Origin: Alphaproteobacteria bacterium
GTDB taxonomy: Bacteria > Pseudomonadota > Alphaproteobacteria > Rhizobiales > Rhizobiaceae
Direction of reading: 5' to 3'
DNA length: 64,000 nucleotides
Assembly (NCBI GenBank): GCA_016861165.1
Contig: BOKV01000001.1
Span: 62,001-126,000 of the forward strand
Part shown: positions 8,422 to 15,383 of the stretch, one piece after another
Numbering within the stretch: position 1 is the stretch's first letter
Layout: every line of letters starts with the position of its first letter
The notes under the pieces: generated by a model
What the model was told of the DNA's origin: nothing
What the model saw: the letters and a program-made list of their open reading frames with translations, nothing else
The model's database searches: none
Translations under genes and position numbers: made by a program

Positions 8422-9168
8422 ATGCCGATTCACGAAAAATCGCTGATCCGCCGCGAGAACCTGGTGTCGCAGGACAAGCTGGTGCTCGACGGCATCGATG
8501 TCTCCGGCCACTGGTCGACCTTCATCGAGAACCGCTCGGTCACCGACTACAACGAGGCCCTGCAGGAGGAGATCGCCGCGCTGCCCGGCGGCGAGTTCAT
8601 CCACCGCTGCTGGCAGTGCGGCTCGTGCACCAATGCGTGCACGGTCAACGCCATCAATCCCGATTTCAATCCGCGCTACTGGATCTACCTGATCCGCATG
8701 GGGCTCGAAGCCGAGCTGCTGCGCGACAAGGATATCATCTGGCAGTGCGTATCCTGCAACAAATGCACCTATGCCTGCCCGCGCGACGTCAATCCGGAGG
8801 GCGTGATGAAGGCGACCGCCCACTGGCTGGAACTGAAGGGCCATACGGAGAAGAAGCCGTCGATGATCTTCGACGAGGAGTTCACCGAGCAGATCGTCAT
8901 GACCGGCCGCATCGAGGACGGCAAGGTGCTGCGCCGCTTCCTTGCCGAGACCGGCCAGCCGCTCCTCCAGGACTGGCTGGTGGCGCTGGTGCGCGGCCTC
9001 GTCTTCCGGCTGCCGGTGACCCTGCTCGCCAAGCTCGGCCTGGCCACGCTGTTCCATCCGCGCACGCGCGGCTGGGGAGCGTCGCGCCGGGCGATCGAGG
9101 AATTCATCGACGAACGCCACCGCGCCGACCGCAAGGCGCTCGGCCTCGACATCCAGGGAGCCGAATGA
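8422..9168 (+). CDS. hdrC2: sHdr complex iron-sulfur subunit HdrC2
   Basis: Second ferredoxin-like subunit, 248 residues. Two complete [4Fe-4S] motifs are present: CWQCGSCTNAC near residue 70 and CVSCNKCTYACP near residue 110. The C-terminal part contains a hydrophobic GLVFRLPVTLLAKLGL segment that could be an amphipathic helix rather than a membrane span. The start at 8422 is preceded by GAGGCGCCGGCG. The stop overlaps the hdrB2 start. Paired with hdrB2, it is expected to form the second HdrCB arm of the complex. Confidence 0.92.
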   Translation: MPIHEKSLIRRENLVSQDKLVLDGIDVSGHWSTFIENRSVTDYNEALQEEIAALPGGEFIHRCWQCGSCTNACTVNAINPDFNPRYWIYLIRMGLEAELLRDKDIIWQCVSCNKCTYACPRDVNPEGVMKATAHWLELKGHTEKKPSMIFDEEFTEQIVMTGRIEDGKVLRRFLAETGQPLLQDWLVALVRGLVFRLPVTLLAKLGLATLFHPRTRGWGASRRAIEEFIDERHRADRKALGLDIQGAE

Positions 9169-10091
9169 TGGACGGCAAATACAGGCAGGTGGCCTATTAT
9201 CCGGGCTGCGCGCTGGAAGGAACCGGGCACGCCTACAACCGCTCGACCAAGGCGGTCGGCAAGGCGCTCGGGCTCGATCTGGTCGAACTGAACAACTGGA
9301 ACTGCTGCGGCGCCATGGAGGTCAAGAACGTCGACCCCAAGCTGCAGACCTACCTGTCGGCCCGCAACCTGTCGATCGCCGAACAGATGGGCTTCGACAC
9401 GGTGATGGCGCCGTGCAACGGCTGCTACCACAACCTGAAGAAAGCCGAATACGACCTCGCCCATGACCCGGCCTCGCGCGAGGTCAATCAGCGGCTGTCG
9501 AAGAAGGCCGGCCATGGCAATTACGAGGCCGGCAAGGTGGAGACCATCCACGCGCTCGACTGGATCAAGCACTCGCTCGGCGAGGAGGGCCTCAGGGCCA
9601 GGGTGAAGCACTCGCTGAAGGGCCTCAAGGTCGCCAACTATTACGGCTGCATGTACACGCGCCCGCGCCACATTTTCCCGGAGAAGGACAAGGGTCCGGG
9701 CTCGGAATCGACCTCCAAGCCGCATTTCATGGACGACCTGCTGGCGGCCGCCGGTGCCGACAATGTCGACTATCCGCTGAAGACGGCCTGCTGCGGCGGC
9801 GCCCACACGCTGTCGGATTCCGACACATCGACAAAACTCGTGCTCAACCTGCTGGAGACGGCCGAGGCCTGCGGCGCCGATGTGATCGCCACGGAATGCC
9901 CGACCTGCCATACCGGGCTCGAAATGCACCAGGTGCGTGCCGAGAAGGTGTTTGGCAGGAAGACGAAGGTCAAGATATTGTACTTCACCCAGCTTCTCGG
10001 CGTGGCGCTCGGCCTGTCGCCGAGAAAGGTGGGCGTGCACGAGAACATGTCGGAATCGCGCGATCTCCTGCGCGAGAAGGGGCTGGCCTGA
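9165..10091 (+). CDS. hdrB2: sHdr complex subunit HdrB2 (CCG-domain)
   Basis: HdrB-like subunit of 308 residues with two canonical CCG repeats. The first is YYPGCALEG ... WNCCGAMEV ... APCNGCYHNL. The second is YYGCMYTRP ... TACCGGAHT ... ECPTCHTGLE. In classical HdrB these bind two noncubane [4Fe-4S] clusters that act on disulfides. It is likely a catalytic or sulfur-contacting arm of sHdr. The start ATG at 9165 overlaps the hdrC2 stop after AGGGAGCCGA; an alternative ATG follows at 9168. The stop overlaps the next gene by one base (TGATG). Confidence 0.93.
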   Translation: MMDGKYRQVAYYPGCALEGTGHAYNRSTKAVGKALGLDLVELNNWNCCGAMEVKNVDPKLQTYLSARNLSIAEQMGFDTVMAPCNGCYHNLKKAEYDLAHDPASREVNQRLSKKAGHGNYEAGKVETIHALDWIKHSLGEEGLRARVKHSLKGLKVANYYGCMYTRPRHIFPEKDKGPGSESTSKPHFMDDLLAAAGADNVDYPLKTACCGGAHTLSDSDTSTKLVLNLLETAEACGADVIATECPTCHTGLEMHQVRAEKVFGRKTKVKILYFTQLLGVALGLSPRKVGVHENMSESRDLLREKGLA

Positions 10092-10585
10092 TGGCGGCGC
10101 TGGCGCAACGGGTGAAAGGGCAGGCGGCAACGCTGCTCGCGCGCCTTGACGCGATGGTCGCGCTCGACGAGGCGGTGCTGGCCGCCTCGGCCGAACCGCT
10201 GGCGGGCGAACTTGTCGCCGTCGGCGAGAAGGTGCTCGAGGCCTGGCTTGCCGCTCGCGATGCGGCACCGACGCAACGGCAAGTCGAGGGCTTCCGCCTG
10301 CTTGCCCTGCACCGCCAGGGAGCCAGGGGCGATCCGAGCTTCAACGCCTGCCGCGAGAGCTGCCGCGAACTGGTCTACCGGACCAACTGCGCCCGGCTGG
10401 CGGAGGAGCCGGCCGACGCGGCGCGGGAGTTGCGCCTCGCCGCCATGGTTGCCCGCCATCTCGTTCTCTTCATCGACGGCAAGCTGGAAAACGCCGGCCT
10501 CGGCGAATTCTGCTGCTCGTCGCGACCGCTTCGCCAGACGGTGGCGGCCCTGCCCGCCACCGCCGGCGACCAGACAGGAGCATGA
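10091..10585 (+). CDS. Unrecognised Cys-containing protein between hdrB2 and lbpA
   Basis: A 164-residue cytoplasmic protein that I cannot assign. The first ~100 residues look alpha-helical and Ala-rich. The centre has NACRESCRELVYRTNC (three Cys) and the C-terminus has GEFCCSSRP, giving five Cys in all, enough for a metal or cluster site or sulfur binding. It overlaps the hdrB2 stop by one base and ends three bases before the lbpA start, so it is clearly part of the operon. A second accessory factor of the sHdr-LbpA system is the simplest inference. Confidence 0.7.
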   Translation: MAALAQRVKGQAATLLARLDAMVALDEAVLAASAEPLAGELVAVGEKVLEAWLAARDAAPTQRQVEGFRLLALHRQGARGDPSFNACRESCRELVYRTNCARLAEEPADAARELRLAAMVARHLVLFIDGKLENAGLGEFCCSSRPLRQTVAALPATAGDQTGA

Positions 10586-10588
10586 CCG

Positions 10589-11029
10589 ATGCCGCAGGTG
10601 CGAGGCTGCAACCTTCCCGACGAACTGCTCTATGATGTCGACAACAACATCTGGTACCGGGAGAATCCCGACGGCAGCGTCACGCTCGGCATGACGGCGG
10701 TGGCCGCCGCGATGGCCGGCCCGCTGGTGGCGTTCACGCCCAAGAAGGCCGGCCGGCCGGTGCAGGAGGGCAAATCCTGCGCGACCGTGGAATCGGGCAA
10801 GTGGGTCGGCCCGGCCAAGATCGCCTTCGACGCGGAGATCGTCGAGACCAACGACGCGCTCGGCGACGACCCCAAGCTCGCCAATGCCGACCCCTACGGC
10901 CAGGGCTGGCTGGTCAAGGTGCGGCCGGCCGACTGGGCGGCGGCAAGGGCCGGGCTCGTCCCCGGCACCGAGGTTGCCGGGCCGTACGAGGCCAAGATGA
11001 CCGCCGACGGCTTTGCCGGCTGCGCCTGA
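10589..11029 (+). CDS. lbpA: Lipoate-binding protein LbpA, GcvH-like
   Basis: A GcvH-like carrier of 146 residues whose lipoyl arm serves the sHdr complex rather than glycine cleavage. The lipoylation site is ATVESGKWVGP, with Lys71 as the expected modified residue; the ESGKWVGP form is typical of LbpA. The C-terminal GQGWLVKVRP strand completes the barrel fold. The N-terminal DELLYDVDNNIWYR segment also fits. Start ATG at 10589 has GGAG eight bases upstream. No gcvT or gcvP gene is nearby, which supports a role in sulfur oxidation. The expected lipoate ligase/LipS genes are not in this window. Confidence 0.93.
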   Translation: MPQVRGCNLPDELLYDVDNNIWYRENPDGSVTLGMTAVAAAMAGPLVAFTPKKAGRPVQEGKSCATVESGKWVGPAKIAFDAEIVETNDALGDDPKLANADPYGQGWLVKVRPADWAAARAGLVPGTEVAGPYEAKMTADGFAGCA

Positions 11030-11113
11030 GGAACACGCCTGCATTACCGCTGCCCGGGCGGGAGGCCGGGCGAACAGGGACCGTTCGCGGACCCGACTAC
11101 AAGGTGAACCGAG

Positions 11114-11608
11114 ATGAACGCCGAAGCCAATGCCAAGTCGATGAGCATGATCGTCACCAAGGGATCGCTCGACTGGGCCTATCCCCCCTTCATCCTGTCG
11201 ACGACGGCCGCCGCGATGGGCCTCAACGTGACGATGTTCTTCACCTTCTACGGGTTGACGCTGTTGAAGAAGAAGCTCGACCTGCAGGTCACCACGCTCG
11301 GCAACCCGGCAATGGCCATGCCGATGTTCGGCATGCATGTCGGCATGCCCAACATCGTCTCGGCCATTCCGGGCGTCGACGCGGCGGCGAGCGTGATGAT
11401 GAAGAATCTGATCAAGAGGAAGGGCGTCGCCTCGATCGAGGAACTGCGCGACACGGCGCTCGATGCCGACGTCAAGATGATCGCCTGCCAGATGACGATG
11501 GACCTGTTCGAGTACACGCCGGACGACCTGATCGAGGGGCCGGTGCTCGGGGGCGCCGCGACCTACATCGAGGAAGCGACGAAAAGCGACATCAATCTGT
11601 TCATATGA
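11114..11608 (+). CDS. dsrE3A: DsrE-family protein, DsrE3A type
   Basis: Sulfur-carrier protein of the DsrE3 group, 164 residues, larger than the first DsrE homologue. It has the ILSTTAAAMG helix, the long FFTFYGLTLL strand-turn and a single likely persulfide Cys125 in KMIACQMTMDLFEY. It precedes tusA directly, and dsrE3A-tusA pairs are common in sulfur oxidisers, where the proteins exchange sulfane sulfur. The first ten residues are polar and may be flexible. Start ATG at 11114 follows AAGGTGAACCGAG. Confidence 0.88.
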   Translation: MNAEANAKSMSMIVTKGSLDWAYPPFILSTTAAAMGLNVTMFFTFYGLTLLKKKLDLQVTTLGNPAMAMPMFGMHVGMPNIVSAIPGVDAAASVMMKNLIKRKGVASIEELRDTALDADVKMIACQMTMDLFEYTPDDLIEGPVLGGAATYIEEATKSDINLFI

Positions 11609-11653
11609 GCCCCACTCCCGGAGATGGAGGCGGCATCGGACAAGAGGAACGAC

Positions 11654-11881
11654 ATGGCTGACCAGGTACTCGACGTGAAGGGGCTGAACTGCCCGCTGCC
11701 CATACTGCGCGCCAAGAAGGCGCTCAAGGACATGGCGACGGGATCGACGCTGCAGGTGCTGGCGACCGATCCCGGCGCGGTCAAGGACTTCGAGGCGTTC
11801 TGCCGCACCACCGGCAACGAACTGCTGGAATCGAGCAATGACAACAAGGTCTTCTCGTTCGTGATCAAGAAGACCGCCTGA
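11654..11881 (+). CDS. tusA: Sulfur carrier protein TusA
   Basis: A 75-residue TusA with the signature CPLP motif (GLNCPLPILRAKKAL), whose first Cys carries persulfide sulfur. In sHdr organisms TusA hands sulfur to DsrE proteins and on to the sHdr complex. I start at ATG 11654, after AAGAGGAACGAC, which gives the usual family length; the track's 11624 start would add ten unlikely residues. It is followed by a large GC stem-loop. Confidence 0.92.
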   Translation: MADQVLDVKGLNCPLPILRAKKALKDMATGSTLQVLATDPGAVKDFEAFCRTTGNELLESSNDNKVFSFVIKKTA

Positions 11882-11890
11882 TCCCTTCCT

Positions 11891-11926
11891 GGCCGGGCCG
11901 CTCACCGCATGGCGGGAGGCCCGGCC
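11891..11926 (+). terminator. Stem-loop after tusA
   Basis: A nine-base-pair perfect stem, GGCCGGGCC (11891-11899) with GGCCCGGCC (11918-11926), with an 18-base loop and a weak CTTTCCC tail. It probably ends or attenuates the long sHdr transcript before the DUF302 gene. The poor T-tract makes full termination uncertain. Confidence 0.45.
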
Positions 11927-11988
11927 GCCCTTTCCCGCGTCAATTCGCGCGCCCGGGTGGCGGCGCGCGGGCCTTTCAAGCCGCGTGC

Positions 11989-12020
11989 GGAACGATTACA
12001 TGTTCCGCATCATATTCTGT
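11989..12020 (+). promoter_or_regulatory. Inverted repeat and AGAATAT element before the DUF302 gene
   Basis: GGAAC-N8-GTTCC (11989-12006) is a perfect inverted repeat. CATATTCTG follows directly; its reverse complement CAGAATATGATG resembles TAGAATATCATG at the sHdr promoter. Together they suggest a separate regulated promoter for the DUF302 gene. Confidence 0.35.
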
Positions 12021-12043
12021 TTCTTCTATGTATGGAGGCTGAG

Positions 12044-12433
12044 ATGGCCTACACCATCGACCGAGACTTCGCCGGAGAGGACTTCGCCGCCGTCGTCGAA
12101 CGCACCCGCGCCGCGCTGTCCGGCCAGGGCTTCGGCGTGCTGACCGAGATCGACGTCAAGGCGACGCTGAAGAAGAAGCTCGGCGTTGACGTCGACGACT
12201 ACCTCATCCTCGGTGCCTGCAATCCGACCATGGCGCACAAGGCCATGCAGATGGAGCCGCGCATCGGCGCCATGCTGCCCTGCAACGTCATCGTGCGCGC
12301 GCTCGGGTCCGGCAAGGTCGCGGTCAGCGCCATAGATCCCGTCGCCTCGATGGCTGCGGTCGACAATGACGAGCTGAAATCGGTTGCCGGCCAGGTCCGC
12401 GCCATGCTCCAGACCGCCGTCGCCGCCATCTGA
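12044..12433 (+). CDS. DUF302 domain protein
   Basis: A 129-residue DUF302 protein: DFAAVVERTRAALSGQGFGVLTEIDV is the typical opening helix-strand, and LGACNPTMAHKAMQ carries the conserved Cys-Asn-Pro turn. A second Cys lies in MLPCNVIV. DUF302 proteins are often found beside sulfur-oxidation genes; the biochemical activity is not established. Two Cys near one face could hold sulfur or metal. Start ATG at 12044 follows TATGGAGGCTGAG; the longer track start is unsupported. It has its own upstream regulatory DNA and a terminator right after it. Confidence 0.85.
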   Translation: MAYTIDRDFAGEDFAAVVERTRAALSGQGFGVLTEIDVKATLKKKLGVDVDDYLILGACNPTMAHKAMQMEPRIGAMLPCNVIVRALGSGKVAVSAIDPVASMAAVDNDELKSVAGQVRAMLQTAVAAI

Positions 12434-12452
12434 TCCGGTTCCCTCCCGCCTT

Positions 12453-12490
12453 GCCTCCCGGTTTTTCTCTCGACCGGGAGGCATCTTTTT
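12453..12490 (+). terminator. Rho-independent terminator after DUF302 gene
   Basis: Stem GCCTCCCGG (12453-12461) pairs with CCGGGAGGC (12474-12482) and is followed by ATCTTTTT. This is a clear intrinsic terminator closing the sulfur operon region. Confidence 0.85.
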
Positions 12491-12499
12491 CTCGTTGTA

Positions 12500-12531
12500 T
12501 TGCCGCATGTTATCTAGAATATTTATAAAGA
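12500..12531 (+). promoter_or_regulatory. Promoter-like element sharing the sHdr motif
   Basis: An AT-rich island contains TTGCCG (12500-12505) and TATAAA (12524-12529) with an 18-base spacer. TAGAATAT (12515-12522) and TTATAAAGA (12523-12531) match the sHdr operon promoter exactly, except that four bases between the two blocks are missing. This suggests shared regulation of the downstream Cys-rich gene with the sHdr operon. Confidence 0.45.
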
Positions 12532-12667
12532 AAACCATTTGACTCCTGTTATGCTGCGGCCTAACCATCCAGCGTTCAAACGCACGGGACCAAACGATGA
12601 TGGTCGCCCGATTGACGCCTAGACCCTGCCCTCCGCTTCCCCCATGGCGGCGCCGCCGGGCCGGCCG

Positions 12668-13171
12668 ATGAGCCGCCGCGTCCGCAGCTATCTTTCGCGG
12701 CCGCCCGAGCGGCTGGTCGTTGGCGGCTATCGCCACTGGCTCACCGGCTGCGCGACCGGGACGCTCACCCACTGGCTCGCCGCACGCGACCTCTACACCT
12801 CGCTGCTCGCTGCCGACGGGGCCGACATGGCGCTGGCCGCGCTCGGAAATTTCGTCGCCACGCTCGGACGTTGCGCCACCTGCCCGCTGCGCTTCCTGCC
12901 CTCGGGAACCGACTGCGTGTGCCGCGATGAAGGCCTTGTCCTCGGCCTCGTCGCCGGCATCCAGTGCGGTGACGAGGAAGCCCTTCATTGCGCCGCGGCA
13001 GCGCTCGCCTGCCGCCGGCGCCGCGACGAAATGCTGGTCGAGGCGGGGGCCTATGCGCTGATGCTCAAATCGCTCGGCCAGCTGCTGATGCCGATCCCGG
13101 CCGACGCCATCGCCGGCATCGCGCCGGGATCACCGGCGGTCGCGCCGGGCGGCAGGCCGACCTACCACTGA
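12668..13171 (+). CDS. Unrecognised Cys-rich protein
   Basis: A protein of 167 residues (175 if started at ATG 12644) that I cannot assign. Cysteines cluster in three places: TGCATG, RCATCPLRFLPSGTDCVC (CxxC plus CxC) and IQCGDEEALHCAAAALAC. The rest is helical, with no signal peptide or clear membrane span. The pattern suggests metal or Fe-S binding. Neither start has a good ribosome site. ATG 12668 overlaps the stop of a 23-codon leader reading frame from 12600, which could couple translation. Its promoter resembles that of the sHdr operon. Confidence 0.55.
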   Translation: MSRRVRSYLSRPPERLVVGGYRHWLTGCATGTLTHWLAARDLYTSLLAADGADMALAALGNFVATLGRCATCPLRFLPSGTDCVCRDEGLVLGLVAGIQCGDEEALHCAAAALACRRRRDEMLVEAGAYALMLKSLGQLLMPIPADAIAGIAPGSPAVAPGGRPTYH

Positions 13172-13201
13172 TCAGCCGGCGAGAGGCAGGCGAAACCTGC
13201 C

Positions 13202-13215
13202 TTGACATCGGTCAA
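13202..13215. promoter_or_regulatory. FNR/FixK-type box (anaerobox)
   Basis: TTGACATCGGTCAA is a perfect TTGAC-N4-GTCAA palindrome, extending to CCTTGAC-N4-GTCAAGG. This matches the consensus of the FNR/FixK/ANR branch of CRP-family regulators. It sits about 60 bases upstream of the phosphoribosyltransferase start at 13274. It overlaps the track's TTG start at 13202, which argues against that start. Confidence 0.65.
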
Positions 13216-13273
13216 GGACGCTGCCTGCCTGCCGGCGCAGGCTGTTTGGCGACAGGTGCTGGAGACAAAAGCG

Positions 13274-13927
13274 GTGACGTTTGCCGACCGCCAGGATGCC
13301 GGATCGCGGCTTGCCGACGCGCTGGAACACCTGCGCGGCCAGCCGGTCGTGGTGCTCGCCCTGCCGCGCGGCGGGGTGCCGGTCGCCGCCGAGATCGCCG
13401 CCCGGCTGGCGGCGCCGCTCGACCTGTTGCTGGTGCGCAAGATCGGCGTGCCATGGCAGCCGGAACTGGCGATGGGTGCCGTGGTCGACGGCGCCGAGCC
13501 GATCATCGTCAGGAACGAAGACATCATCCGCTTGGCCGGCATTTCGCAGTCCCAGTTCGAAGCCGTTTGCCAGCGCGAGGTCGCCGAGATCGAGCGGCGG
13601 CGGCGGCGCTACCTGGCCGGCCGGCCGCCCGCAGATGTCGCCGGCAAGGTGGTCATCGTCGTCGACGACGGCATCGCCACCGGCGCCACCGTGCGCGCCG
13701 CCCTGCGCGGGCTGGCCGGACGGCGACCGGGAAGGATCGTCCTCGCCGTCCCGGTGGCGCCGCCGGACACGATCATCCAGTTCGAGGCTCTTGCCGACGA
13801 GGTGATCTGCCTGGCACAGCCGCAACACTTCGCGGCGATCGGTGCCCACTACCGCGATTTTCGCCAGCTCGATGACGACGAGGTGATCGCCGTCCTGGCG
13901 GCGCACGCCCAGGCCCCAGGACGGTAG
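13274..13927 (+). CDS. Phosphoribosyltransferase domain protein
   Basis: PRTase type I fold of 217 residues. The N-terminal loop VVLALPRGGVPVAAEIA and the PRPP-binding motif VVIVVDDGIATGATVRAAL are both clear. The exact nucleobase partner is not recognisable; stand-alone proteins of this kind often sit in hypoxia/stress regulons near universal stress proteins. Start GTG at 13274 keeps the upstream FNR/FixK-type palindrome in the promoter. It converges on the redoxin gene 21 bases away. Confidence 0.8.
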   Translation: MTFADRQDAGSRLADALEHLRGQPVVVLALPRGGVPVAAEIAARLAAPLDLLLVRKIGVPWQPELAMGAVVDGAEPIIVRNEDIIRLAGISQSQFEAVCQREVAEIERRRRRYLAGRPPADVAGKVVIVVDDGIATGATVRAALRGLAGRRPGRIVLAVPVAPPDTIIQFEALADEVICLAQPQHFAAIGAHYRDFRQLDDDEVIAVLAAHAQAPGR

Positions 13928-13948
13928 GCGCGGGCGGCGGCGCGACCG

Positions 13949-14509
13949 TCAGGCGGCGGCGCGCCACTTGATCGAGCAGCCGATCGAGGCGATCTGGTCG
14001 CGCGGTCCGATCCCGGTGCGCGCGATCATCAACATGGCATCGTAGAGGTCACGCCTGGTGCCCGGCGCCGGTGGCTGCAGCCGGGCGGCATCGAGCCGGC
14101 CGCGATACTGCAGCTCGAAATTCCGGTTGAAGCCGAAGAAGTCCGGCGTGCAGACCGCGCCATAGCCGCGCGCCACCGTCTGGTCCTCGTCGTGCAGATA
14201 GGGGAAGGTGAGGCGGTGCTGGCTGGCGAAGGCGGCCATGTTCTCGAAGGAATCCTCCGGATAGGCGTCCGCGTCGTTGGAGCAGATGGCGACAAAGCCG
14301 ACGCCGTGGGCATCGAGGTCGGTCGCCACCGTGACGATCCGGTCGATGACGGCCTGCACGTAGGGGCAGTGGTTGCAGATGAAGACGACGACCAGCCCGT
14401 TGGCGCCGGCACTGGTCAAGATCGAATGGGTGCGGCCATCGGTGCCCGGCAGGCGGGCATCGATCGCCTTCCAGCCGAAATCGCAGATTGGCGGTTGCGC
14501 TGCCATCAT
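13949..14509 (-). CDS. Thioredoxin-like/redoxin family protein
   Basis: A 186-residue cytoplasmic redoxin (AhpC/TSA-like fold). The active-site segment reads VVFICNHCPYVQ, a CxxC variant (CNHC), followed by the usual FVAICSNDAD strand and a cis-Pro context CTPDFFGFN. Such proteins reduce disulfides or peroxides. It is the third gene of a minus-strand operon behind a LonB-like protease and a universal-stress-like protein, 43 bases after the latter. Start ATG at 14509, with a second ATG immediately after. Confidence 0.8.
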   Translation of the reverse strand: MMAAQPPICDFGWKAIDARLPGTDGRTHSILTSAGANGLVVVFICNHCPYVQAVIDRIVTVATDLDAHGVGFVAICSNDADAYPEDSFENMAAFASQHRLTFPYLHDEDQTVARGYGAVCTPDFFGFNRNFELQYRGRLDAARLQPPAPGTRRDLYDAMLMIARTGIGPRDQIASIGCSIKWRAAA

Positions 14510-14552
14510 GCCCTCCGTTTCACAGGCCCAACGCAGGTTTCAACGACTGCGT

Positions 14553-15383
14553 TCATGATGGCTGCGGCGCAGCCGGCTCGCCGCGCATCAGCAGCACCGG
14601 CGCGGCCGAAGCCGAGAGGATGGCGCGCGCCGTCTGGTCGTCGTCGAACAAGGGCCCGGCCATGCCGGCGACCACGCACCAGGGATGCAGGCGGGTCAAC
14701 GCCCGCACCACTTCGCCGACCGAGCCGGCCTCCAGGCGCAGGATCTCCTGCCCGGCCGGCGGCCGGTCGCCCGCGCCGCGCCGGCCATGGGCGATGACGA
14801 TCAGCGAAAGGTCCAGGCCCCTGGCGATTTCCTCGCCCAGTTCAACGATGCGCTGGCCGCTGTCGCCGCCCTCGTCGATGACGACGACCGGGCCGTCCTT
14901 GCGCTGGTCTTGGCCGGCGGCGATCAGCACCCCGGCCGCTTCGGGCGGGATGCGGCGCAGTGCGGCGACGGCGTCGGCGGCGGTGACCCCGCCCGAGAAG
15001 CCGGCCAGCACGACCACGTCGCCGCTGCGGCATTCGCTGGTCAGCGCCGAGACGATGTCGCCGCGCAGCGCCGCGAAATCCCAGGCAATGCGCAGGCGGC
15101 GGGCGCGCTCGGCCAGCTCCTGGCGCAGGCGGCGGGCCGACAGCAGGAACGCCTGTTCGAGTTCCGTCCGGCTGAGGTTGCGTGGGCCGGCCGATCCGCG
15201 CTTGATCGCCGTCGAGAACGGCAGGTCGGCGAGGTCGAGCAGCCCCGCCTCCTCGACGAACAGCCCCTTGAGGCTGGCCGAGCCGATTGCCGCCAGCCGC
15301 ACGGCGATTTCGACGGTGTGGCCCGACCCGGTGATCGCGCCCTGGCCGATGATCACGCGCCGATAGGTGAACCTGCCGCTCAT
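14553..15383 (-). CDS. Universal-stress-like protein
   Basis: A 276-residue soluble protein with two alternating beta-alpha halves and strand patterns such as DVVVLAGFSGG, GPVVVIDEGGDSG and LSLIVIAHGRR. These fit a tandem UspA-like Rossmann arrangement, but no strict ATP-binding GxxG-N9-G(S/T) motif is obvious. The start overlaps the protease stop (ATGA), so translation is coupled. A stress-responsive regulatory role is inferred from the operon with lonB and a redoxin. Confidence 0.6.
   Translation of the reverse strand: MSGRFTYRRVIIGQGAITGSGHTVEIAVRLAAIGSASLKGLFVEEAGLLDLADLPFSTAIKRGSAGPRNLSRTELEQAFLLSARRLRQELAERARRLRIAWDFAALRGDIVSALTSECRSGDVVVLAGFSGGVTAADAVAALRRIPPEAAGVLIAAGQDQRKDGPVVVIDEGGDSGQRIVELGEEIARGLDLSLIVIAHGRRGAGDRPPAGQEILRLEAGSVGEVVRALTRLHPWCVVAGMAGPLFDDDQTARAILSASAAPVLLMRGEPAAPQPS

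Noticed and set aside
9770-11905. 711-residue minus-strand ORF
   Set aside because: Covers hdrB2 to tusA on the opposite strand; the plus-strand genes have strong motifs and ribosome sites.
13184-13200. GGCAGG...CCTGCC hairpin as a terminator
   Set aside because: No T-tract follows and it directly precedes the FNR/FixK-type box; probably incidental or part of the promoter region.
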